64,000 nucleotides of DNA from NCBI RefSeq assembly GCF_003345525.1, contig NZ_QQNH01000008.1, forward strand, positions 1-64,000. The letters are read 5' to 3'. The translations under genes and the position numbers were made by a program. This DNA is from Pelagibacterium lacus. Its GTDB lineage: Bacteria > Pseudomonadota > Alphaproteobacteria > Rhizobiales > Devosiaceae. Under the pieces are notes generated by a model. The model made no database searches, was not told the DNA's origin, and was given only the letters and a program-made list of their open reading frames with translations. Position 1 is the first letter of the stretch. Each line of letters starts with the position of its first letter. This document shows, in pieces, positions 57,529-64,000 of this stretch.

Positions 57529-58406
57529 GCCCGCGCCCCCATTGCTCGTTCGGTCAGTTTTTCCAGGGCGCTGATGGCAAAGATCAGCGCCGCCGAAAGC
57601 GCCGCGGCCATCAGCAGCGCGGCCCATATCTGCGTGGTCTGGCCATAATAGGAGCCGGCTAGCAGCCGCGAGCCCAGTCCGCCCGCTGCACCGGTCGGCA
57701 ATTCCCCGACAATGGCCCCGACCAGCGAGGCCGCCACGCCCACCTTCATCGACGCGAAGAGGAACGGCAGCGCCGCCGGCCAGCGCAGCTTCCAGAACAC
57801 CTGCGCCGGGCTGGCATTATAGGTGCGCATCAGGTCGAGATGGATGGCTTCGGGCGAGCGGAACCCCTTCACCATCCCCACGACCACGGGGAAGAACGAA
57901 AGATAGGTGGAAATCAGCGCCTTGGGGATCAGCCCGGTCAGCCTCACCGACGCCAGCACCACCACGACCATGGGCGCGATGGCCAGGATTGGTATGGTCT
58001 GGCTGGCGATCACCCAGGGCATCAGCGATTTGTCGATGGCCCGGTTGTGGACGATCAGCACCGCCAGGCCGATGCCGAGCAGCGTGCCGAACACGAAGCC
58101 CAGCCCGGTGGCCGACAGCGTGATCCAGGCATGGAAGATCAAGCTGCGCGGCGTATGGGCCGGAGCGTTGAACACCGAAGTGTAGAATTCCGCCGCCACC
58201 TGATGCGGTGCCGGCAACACCGGCCGCTGCTGCGAGAAGACGTCGCTGAGGAACTGGGTGAACGGCACGTCCACCGCGCCCTCGCGCCCATAGACCGATT
58301 GCTGCCATGGCGTGTTGAGGAGGACGGTGAAGACATACCAGATGAGGACGATGGCAAGGACCACCACGGTGATCGGCAGGATGCGTCCATCGACCCACCG
58401 CTTCAT
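57525..58406 (-). CDS. ABC transporter permease (SsuC/ThiX-like)
   Basis: 293 residues, about seven membrane helices, with the EAA-type loop NASPAQVFWKLRWPAALPFL. An insertion of about 40 residues after the first helix (REGAVDVPFTQFLSDVF..) is periplasmic. Its start overlaps the stop of the small membrane protein gene by ATGA, and its end overlaps the second permease. Two different permeases are typical of this pyrimidine-importer group. Confidence 0.85.
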   Translation of the reverse strand: MKRWVDGRILPITVVVLAIVLIWYVFTVLLNTPWQQSVYGREGAVDVPFTQFLSDVFSQQRPVLPAPHQVAAEFYTSVFNAPAHTPRSLIFHAWITLSATGLGFVFGTLLGIGLAVLIVHNRAIDKSLMPWVIASQTIPILAIAPMVVVVLASVRLTGLIPKALISTYLSFFPVVVGMVKGFRSPEAIHLDLMRTYNASPAQVFWKLRWPAALPFLFASMKVGVAASLVGAIVGELPTGAAGGLGSRLLAGSYYGQTTQIWAALLMAAALSAALIFAISALEKLTERAMGARA

Positions 58407-58969
58407 GACCGGCCCCCGCGCACACCGAAGTGGGACCCGATGACGCCGAGCACCAGCTTGGCTTCCACGGGGGTGATGCCACGGGCGAAGGCGACGTGGC
58501 GATGCATGTTTGTGAGCGTCAGCGCGCTGACATCGATGCGCGTCCGGCCCGCTTTGTACCGTACGGACGAATCATTGGGCACATAGCGGATCGCCCTAGC
58601 CTCGTCGGGGGTAAAGGACTGGGCATGCCGCAGCAAGAAGACCGTCCGCACACGCCTCATGCCATCCGAGCGGAGCACCAGCCTTTCCGCCCCGAAAAGC
58701 GTCCACGCCAGATAGGCGAGCAAGCCAATCATCCCCACCACCCAGCAGGCAATCCATAGCCGGTAAAAACTGGCCTTCTCGGGTTGCGCGGCCATCAACA
58801 GCATGGCGAAGGGACCGCCGATCGCCATGAAGGCGGTGAAGAAAACTGTCTTGAAAACATGCCGGAAGCTGCGCTTTACCGGCACATGGATAATGGTTTC
58901 CCCCGGTTTTCTCTTGACGGCGAAGCGATTTGGAGTGCTGCCGGTCGCGGCGGTCTCACTGATCCGCAT
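58403..58969 (-). CDS. Membrane protein of unknown function embedded in the pyrimidine importer operon
   Basis: 188 residues. A basic N-terminus (about 1-38) is followed by a helical hairpin of two membrane segments (about 39-60 and 70-92, VFFTAFMAIGGPFAMLLMAA and LWIACWVVGMIGLLAYLAW) and a cytoplasmic domain of about 95 residues rich in beta-type sequence, loosely like bacterial PH-like domains. No family is recognised. It overlaps the ATPase gene by 14 nt and the permease by 4 nt, so it is translated with the importer. Its role could be regulatory or structural. Confidence 0.75.
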   Translation of the reverse strand: MRISETAATGSTPNRFAVKRKPGETIIHVPVKRSFRHVFKTVFFTAFMAIGGPFAMLLMAAQPEKASFYRLWIACWVVGMIGLLAYLAWTLFGAERLVLRSDGMRRVRTVFLLRHAQSFTPDEARAIRYVPNDSSVRYKAGRTRIDVSALTLTNMHRHVAFARGITPVEAKLVLGVIGSHFGVRGGRS

Positions 58970-59747
58970 AGGAATGCCCCGCCTTGAGGCCTTCGCGCAC
59001 CCTCGCCGCGATTTCGAGAAATTGCGGCGTCTCGCGGATATCGAGCGGCCTTTCCCGCGGCAGCGTCGATTCGATCATGTCGGTGACCCGTCCCGGTCTT
59101 GGGCTCATCACCACGATCTTGGTCGACAGATAGACCGCCTCGGGAATCGAATGGGTAACGAAGCAGATGGTCTTCTCGGTCTTGGCCCACAGATCGAGCA
59201 ATTGCTCGTTGAGATGGTCGCGCACGATCTCGTCCAGCGCCCCGAACGGCTCGTCCATCAGCAACAGGTCCGCATCGAAAGCCAGGGCTCTGGCGATCGA
59301 GGCCCGCTGCTGCATGCCGCCCGACAATTGCCAGGGATATTTCTTTTCGAACCCCGAGAGATTGACCATGTCCAGGGTCCGCGCGATGCGCTTTTGCTGC
59401 TCGGCCCTGGAATGACCCATGATCTCGAGCGGCAGGGCGACGTTGCGCTCGATCGTCCGCCAGGGATAGAGCGCCGGCGCCTGGAACACATAGCCGTAGG
59501 CCCGGTCCTTTCGCGCCTGTCCCGGCGCCGCTCCATTGACCGTGATCGTGCCCGCTGTAGGCCGTTCGAGATCGGCGATCACCCTTAGGAAGGTGGTCTT
59601 GCCGCAGCCCGATGGTCCGATGAAGGAAACGAATTCTCCCTTGCCGATGGTCAGGTTGACGTCCGAAAGCGCATGCACCGGCCCGTCCGCGGTCTCAAAT
59701 GTCAGCCCAAGCCCGCTGGCCTCGACTACGCTGGCATGTGTCGTCAA
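58956..59747 (-). CDS. ABC transporter ATP-binding protein (SsuB/TauB/ThiZ-like)
   Basis: 263-residue single ABC domain. Walker A GPSGCGKTTFLR, signature LSGGMQQRASIARAL, Walker B LLLMDEPFGALDE. The start is a TTG at 59747 that lies inside one arm of a hairpin (59742-59771); AGGGG is about 10 nt upstream, in the loop. It energises the importer with the two permeases and the binding protein. It follows the dihydropyrimidinase gene by 54 nt. Confidence 0.87.
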   Translation of the reverse strand: MTTHASVVEASGLGLTFETADGPVHALSDVNLTIGKGEFVSFIGPSGCGKTTFLRVIADLERPTAGTITVNGAAPGQARKDRAYGYVFQAPALYPWRTIERNVALPLEIMGHSRAEQQKRIARTLDMVNLSGFEKKYPWQLSGGMQQRASIARALAFDADLLLMDEPFGALDEIVRDHLNEQLLDLWAKTEKTICFVTHSIPEAVYLSTKIVVMSPRPGRVTDMIESTLPRERPLDIRETPQFLEIAARVREGLKAGHSYADQ

Positions 59748-59771
59748 ACGTCTTCACCCCTCTGTTTGACG
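59742..59771 (-). promoter_or_regulatory. Hairpin enclosing the start region of the importer ATPase gene
   Basis: CGTCAAAC and GTTTGACG form a perfect 8-bp stem with a 14-nt loop. In the message the UUG start codon is in the 3' arm and the ribosome-binding AGGGG in the loop. This could limit translation of the importer relative to the enzymes upstream; a DNA operator is the alternative reading. Confidence 0.5.
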
Positions 59772-59801
59772 TTGTCCTGTGTCCGGGCCGTTTCCCCTCG
59801 G

Positions 59802-61256
59802 TCAGACCCCGCTCGCCGGAATGCCGGTCCGCTCCACCTTGCGCGGCGCGGTGAGTTCCTTCCAGGTAGAAAGCGCTTTGTTCACAGCCGTATAGGGCTC
59901 GCGCCGGACGAACCGGCCATGGCCTTCCCGCGAGGTCATCTCGCCATCGGTGACCGACACCCGGCCCCGGCTCAGCGTGAAGCGCGGCAGGCCCTTCACG
60001 CTCTTGCCCTCGAAGACGTTGTAGTCGATCGCCGATTGCTGCGACTTGGCGGAGATGGTCTTTTCCTTTTCCGGGTCCCACACCACGAGGTCCGCATCCG
60101 CCCCGGCCAGCACCGCGCCTTTTTTTGGATAGATATTGAGGATTTTGGCGATATTGGTCGAGGTCACCGCGACGAACTCGTTCATGGTCAGCCGGCCCGT
60201 ATTGACCCCATGGGTCCACAGCATGGGCAGCCGGTCCTCCAGCCCTCCCGTCCCGTTCGGGATCTTGGTGAAGTCGCCGACGCCCGTCCGCTTCTGCTGC
60301 GTGGTAAAGGCGCAATGGTCGGTCGCCACCACCTGCAGCGAGCCCGAAGCGAGCCCTGCCCACAGCGAATCCTGATGCGCCTTGTTGCGGAAGGGCGGGC
60401 TCATCACCCGGCGCGCGGCGTGGTCCCAGTCCTTGTCGAAATATTCGCTCTCGTCGAGCGTCAGGTGCTGGATCAGCGGCTCGCCATAGACGCGCTTGCC
60501 CTGTTGCCTGGCCCGCCTGATCGCCTCATGGCTCTCCTCGCAGGAGGTGTGCACCACATAGAGCGGAACACCCGCCATATCCGCGATCATGATCGCTCTG
60601 TTGGTCGCTTCTCCCTCGACCTGTGGCGGTCTGGAATAGGCATGCGCCTCCGGACCACTATTGCCCGCAGACAGCAATTTGGCCGATAAATCCGCCACCA
60701 CATCCCCATTTTCAGCATGAACAAGCGGCATTGCGCCCAGTTCGGCGCAGCGCTGGAACGACGCGAACATCTCGTCGTCCTGCACCATCAGCGCGCCTTT
60801 GTAGGCCATGAAGTGCTTGAAAGTATTGATGCCTTTCTCGCGGACCACGGTCGCCATCTCGTCGAACACCTGCTCGCCCCACCAGGTGATCGCCATGTGA
60901 TAGGAATAATCGCAATGTGCCCGCCCGGATTTGTTATCCCACATGGACAAGGCTTCCAGCAGGCTCTGATCGGGGTTTGGCAGGCAGAAATCCACCACCA
61001 TCGTCGTCCCCCCCGCCAGCGCCGCCCGGGTGCCGCTCTCGAAATCGTCGGTGGAATAGGTCCCCATGAAGGGCATTTCCAGATGCACATGGGGATCGAT
61101 TCCACCCGGCATCACATAGCATCCGCTTGCGTCGAGCACTGTGTCACCCGAAAGATCGGGCCCGATCCGGGCGATGGTATCGCCCTCAATCAGGATATCG
61201 GCCTTATAGGTCAGATCGGCCGTAACGATGGTGCCGCCCTTGATCACCGTGCTCAT
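59802..61256 (-). CDS. hydA: Dihydropyrimidinase (hydantoinase)
   Basis: Opens dihydrouracil and dihydrothymine to N-carbamoyl-beta-amino acids. 484 residues. Zn site and signature: GGIDPHVHLEMPFMGTYSTD, the carboxylated Lys in FKHFMAYKGALM, HAENGD, YVVHTSCEESHEAI and the Asp in VATDHCAF. GGGAG lies 6 nt before the ATG. It stands between the amidohydrolase gene and its importer, which supports pyrimidine rather than hydantoin use. Confidence 0.93.
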   Translation of the reverse strand: MSTVIKGGTIVTADLTYKADILIEGDTIARIGPDLSGDTVLDASGCYVMPGGIDPHVHLEMPFMGTYSTDDFESGTRAALAGGTTMVVDFCLPNPDQSLLEALSMWDNKSGRAHCDYSYHMAITWWGEQVFDEMATVVREKGINTFKHFMAYKGALMVQDDEMFASFQRCAELGAMPLVHAENGDVVADLSAKLLSAGNSGPEAHAYSRPPQVEGEATNRAIMIADMAGVPLYVVHTSCEESHEAIRRARQQGKRVYGEPLIQHLTLDESEYFDKDWDHAARRVMSPPFRNKAHQDSLWAGLASGSLQVVATDHCAFTTQQKRTGVGDFTKIPNGTGGLEDRLPMLWTHGVNTGRLTMNEFVAVTSTNIAKILNIYPKKGAVLAGADADLVVWDPEKEKTISAKSQQSAIDYNVFEGKSVKGLPRFTLSRGRVSVTDGEMTSREGHGRFVRREPYTAVNKALSTWKELTAPRKVERTGIPASGV

Positions 61257-61371
61257 GATATCTCCCTTTTATTCTGGAATGTCAGCGCTCGAATATGAAA
61301 TCGGGCGCGCCATTATCGTCGGTCCGTATGGCTAAGCCGGCGGACAGTCGGTTGGATAAGAGCTAACCTTC

Positions 61372-62622
61372 TCACTCCACAATCTCCGCCGTCTCCAGCA
61401 CCGCATGCAGCAGCACATCCGCCCCCGCGCATGCCCATTCCCTGGAGATATCCTCGGCCTCGTTGTGGCTGAGCCCGTCGACGCATGGGCACATCACCAT
61501 GGCGGTCGGGTAGAGCCTGTTGACCCAGCACGCATCGTGGCCCGCACCTGAAACGATATCGCGATGCGAATAGCCCAGGCGCGCCGCGGCATTACGGATC
61601 GCGGCGATGCAGCCCGAATCGAAGCTCACCGGATCGAAATGGCCGACCACCTCGATCTGCATCGTCAAGCCGAGGTCCTCGGCGATTTTCGGCGCTTCCT
61701 CTTCGAACCGCGCCTTCATGGCATCGAGCGTCTGCTGGTTCGGCGAGCGGAAATCGATGGTGAACACCACCTTGCCGGCAATGACGTTGCGCGAATTGGG
61801 ATGGACGTCGCAATGGCCGATCGCCCCCACCGCCTCCGGCTGGTGGCTCATGGCGATCCGGTGCACCAGTTCGGTCATCCGCGCCATGCCCAGCCCAGCA
61901 TTGCGGCGCATCGGCATGGGGGTCGAGCCGGTATGGGCCTCCTTGCCGATCAGTGTCACCTCCAGCCACCACAGGCCCTGCCCGTGCGTGACCACCCCGA
62001 TATCCTTACCTTCCGCCTCGAGGATCGGCCCCTGTTCGATATGCAGCTCGAAAAACGCTTTCATCTTGCGGGCGCCGACCTCCTCCTCGCCCACCCAGCC
62101 GATGCGCTTGAGTTCGTCGCCAAATTTCAGTCCCTTGGCGTCCTCGCGATTATAGGCCCAATCGAGGTCATGCACCCCCGCAAAAACCCCGGAAGCCAGC
62201 ATGGCCGGCGCGAAGCGTGTGCCTTCCTCGTTCGTCCAGTTGGTCACAACGATGGGATGCCGGGTCTTGATGTCGAGGTCGTTGAGCGTGCGGACCAGTT
62301 CGAGCCCGCCCAGAACGCCCAATACGCCGTCATACTTGCCGCCGGTCGGCTGGGTATCGAGATGGCTGCCCACATAGACCGGCAGCGCCTCGGGGTCCGT
62401 GCCCTCGCGACGGGCGAACATGGTGCCCATCTTGTCGACACCCATCTCCAGCCCGGCCTCCTTGCACCAGCGCTGGAACAGTTCGCGGCCTTCCTTGTCG
62501 GCATCGGTCAGCGTCTGGCGATTATTGCCGCCCGCCACCCCGGGGCCGATCCGTGCCATCTCCATCAGGGAGTCCCACAGCCGGTCGCCGTTGATCTTGA
62601 TATTGTCACCCAGCGTGGCCAT
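61372..62622 (-). CDS. hyuC: Zn-dependent amidohydrolase, probable beta-ureidopropionase
   Basis: M20-family hydrolase of 416 residues that removes carbamoyl groups as CO2 and ammonia. Metal motifs GSHLDTQPTGGKYDGVLG, TNEEGTRFAPAMLASG, HIEQGPILEAEG and the C-terminal PCVDGLSHNEAEDI. From ATG 62622 with GAGGGG upstream; the frame is open to 62643. Family members act on N-carbamoyl-beta-alanine, N-carbamoyl-amino acids or allantoate. Neighbours (hydA, mmsA) favour beta-ureidopropionate, but allantoate activity would fill the gap in the purine path. Confidence 0.88.
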   Translation of the reverse strand: MATLGDNIKINGDRLWDSLMEMARIGPGVAGGNNRQTLTDADKEGRELFQRWCKEAGLEMGVDKMGTMFARREGTDPEALPVYVGSHLDTQPTGGKYDGVLGVLGGLELVRTLNDLDIKTRHPIVVTNWTNEEGTRFAPAMLASGVFAGVHDLDWAYNREDAKGLKFGDELKRIGWVGEEEVGARKMKAFFELHIEQGPILEAEGKDIGVVTHGQGLWWLEVTLIGKEAHTGSTPMPMRRNAGLGMARMTELVHRIAMSHQPEAVGAIGHCDVHPNSRNVIAGKVVFTIDFRSPNQQTLDAMKARFEEEAPKIAEDLGLTMQIEVVGHFDPVSFDSGCIAAIRNAAARLGYSHRDIVSGAGHDACWVNRLYPTAMVMCPCVDGLSHNEAEDISREWACAGADVLLHAVLETAEIVE

Positions 62623-62646
62623 GCAAATCCCCTCTCGTCGCACTCT

Positions 62647-64000
62647 CTATAGGGTCGGGAAGGTGAACTGAGCGCCCGACTTGATGCCCGCCGGCCAGCG
62701 CGTCGTCACCGTCTTGAGCCGCGTGTAAAAATGCACGCCCTCCGGCCCATAGATCGAATGATCCCCGAACAGCGAGCGTTTCCAGCCGCCGAAGGAGTGA
62801 TAGGCGACCGGCACCGGAATGGGCACGTTGACCCCGACCATGCCCACCTCGATCCTATCGGCGAAGTCGCGCGCCGCGTCCCCGTCCCGGGTAAAGATCG
62901 CCGTACCATTGCCGAATTCATGATCGTTGATCATCTGCACGGCCTGGGAATAGTCGCTGGCGCGCACCACCGATAGCACTGGCCCGAAGATTTCCTCCTT
63001 GTAGATGGTCATCTCCGGCGTCACGCGATCGAACAGCGTTCCCCCGACATAATAGCCGCCCTCATAGCCCTGCAGCGTGAAGCCGCGCCCGTCGACCACC
63101 AGTTCGGCGCCCTCCTCGACGCCCTTGTCGATATAACCCAGGATCTTGTCGCGGTGCATGCTGGTGACCACAGGCCCCATTTCCGCGTCCTTGTCGGTCG
63201 AGGGCCCGATCTTGAGGCTTTCGACCCGCGGCCTCAGCCTTTCGATGAGCGCATCGGCGGTCTTTTCGCCCACCGGAACGGCGACGGAAATCGCCATGCA
63301 GCGCTCCCCAGCGGATCCGAACCCGGCCCCCATCAGCGCATCCGCTGCCTGGTCCAGATCCGCATCGGGGAGGATCACCATGTGGTTCTTGGCACCGCCC
63401 AGCGCCTGCACGCGCTTTCCGGCCCTGGTCCCACGTTGATAGACATATTCCGCAATCGGGGTGGAGCCGACAAAGCTTATCGCCTTGATGTCGGGATGGT
63501 CGAGCAGATGATCGACCGCCTCCTTGTCCCCGTGAACGACATTAAGCACCCCGTCCGGGCACCCGGCCTCCATCAGAAGGTCCCAGGCCAGCATCGGCGC
63601 CGAGGGATCGCGTTCGGACGGCTTGAGGATGAACGTGTTCCCGCAGGCGATGGCGGCCGGATACATCCACATCGGCACCATGGCCGGGAAGTTGAACGGG
63701 GTGATCCCCGCCACCACGCCCAGCGGCTGGCGGTCGGAATAGGTGTCGATGGCCGGGCCGACATTGCGCGAGAACGCACCCTTGAGCAGTTCGGGAATGC
63801 CGCAGGCATATTCCACGCATTCGATGCCGCGGTGTACTTCGCCCAAGGCGTCGTCATGGGTCTTGCCGTGCTCGCGAGAAATCTCGCGCGCCAGGTCGGC
63901 GGCGTGCCGGTCGAGCAATTCCTTGAACTTGAACATCACCCGGGCACGCTTGTGCGGCGGGGTATTGCCCCATTCCGGCTGCGCCGCCTTGGCGGCGGCA
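62647..64000 (-). CDS. mmsA: CoA-acylating methylmalonate-semialdehyde dehydrogenase, cut by the window end
   Basis: The last catabolic step: malonate or methylmalonate semialdehyde to acetyl- or propionyl-CoA. The visible 450 residues lack about 50 from the N-terminus, which continues beyond base 64000 (the codons before 63939 read [17 protein letters not shown], the normal family sequence). Catalytic Cys in [14 protein letters not shown] and fold motifs [18 protein letters not shown] and [12 protein letters not shown]. It precedes the amidohydrolase gene by 24 nt as the first visible gene of the pyrimidine operon. Confidence 0.94.
   Translation of the reverse strand, partial: AAAKAAQPEWGNTPPHKRARVMFKFKELLDRHAADLAREISREHGKTHDDALGEVHRGIECVEYACGIPELLKGAFSRNVGPAIDTYSDRQPLGVVAGITPFNFPAMVPMWMYPAAIACGNTFILKPSERDPSAPMLAWDLLMEAGCPDGVLNVVHGDKEAVDHLLDHPDIKAISFVGSTPIAEYVYQRGTRAGKRVQALGGAKNHMVILPDADLDQAADALMGAGFGSAGERCMAISVAVPVGEKTADALIERLRPRVESLKIGPSTDKDAEMGPVVTSMHRDKILGYIDKGVEEGAELVVDGRGFTLQGYEGGYYVGGTLFDRVTPEMTIYKEEIFGPVLSVVRASDYSQAVQMINDHEFGNGTAIFTRDGDAARDFADRIEVGMVGVNVPIPVPVAYHSFGGWKRSLFGDHSIYGPEGVHFYTRLKTVTTRWPAGIKSGAQFTFPTL

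Overview
The window is about 66% GC, gene-dense DNA that reads as a chromosome segment of an alphaproteobacterium of the order Hyphomicrobiales. A Devosia/Pelagibacterium-like genome is my best guess. Reasons: FtsZ begins like rhizobial FtsZ, a GTTC-N7-GTTC LexA box lies upstream of recN, there is a CtrA-like site before ftsZ, and the intergenic palindromes (CTTCTCCC..GGGAGAAGG and GCGTTTCC..GGAAACGC types) are of a kind common in this order. I see no prophage, transposase, CRISPR array, tRNA or rRNA.

Layout. (1) 198-5023: a ribose-class sugar ABC importer (minus strand) divergent from a LacI-type regulator, with two tandem LacI-type operators between them. (2) 5705-12158: a plus-strand BMP-family nucleoside/purine ABC importer followed by adenine deaminase. 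(3) 12753-24968: malate synthase G, guanine deaminase, cytochrome-linked urate oxidase PuuD, xdhCBA and uraH (all minus), divergent from a fused allantoinase/OHCU decarboxylase. (4) 24956-27761: two AHSA1/SRPBCC genes with an ArsR regulator, an ABM monooxygenase, prmA and a 46-residue protein. (5) 27965-31093: Xaa-Pro aminopeptidase and a secreted EF-hand protein. (6) 31093-48082: ligA, recN, bamD, lpxC, ftsZ, (VOC protein, sodC), ftsA, ftsQ, ddl, murB, murC, murG, ftsW, the ftsW-to-recN half of a division/cell-wall cluster. (7) 48253-49571: ureidoglycine aminohydrolase and ureidoglycolate lyase. (8) 49814-55281: a Tat-exported molybdoenzyme with its cytochrome b, a 5'-nucleotidase, and a ThuB/ThuA-like pair. 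(9) 55552-64000: a pyrimidine (uracil/thymine) catabolic operon: mmsA (cut by the window end), amidohydrolase, dihydropyrimidinase and a four-gene ABC importer carrying an extra membrane protein of unknown role.

Together the genes describe scavenging of nucleobases as nitrogen and carbon sources. Adenine and guanine are deaminated, oxidised to urate by XdhAB, then converted through 5-hydroxyisourate and OHCU to allantoin and allantoate. Ureidoglycine is converted via ureidoglycolate to glyoxylate, which malate synthase G turns into malate. Only the allantoate amidohydrolase step lacks a dedicated gene here. The amidohydrolase at 61372 could in principle supply it, but its neighbours point to beta-ureidopropionate.

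The most interesting non-obvious signals are: a LexA box that puts recN, and probably ligA plus a secreted EF-hand protein, under SOS control; related CCA-NN-(T/C)GG palindromes in front of three nucleobase/nucleotide loci; an unknown membrane protein translationally embedded in the pyrimidine importer operon; a perfect ArsR-type operator covering the arsR start codon; and a family of composite palindromic repeats with a conserved internal spacer. No wholly new defence- or toxin-like system is evident.
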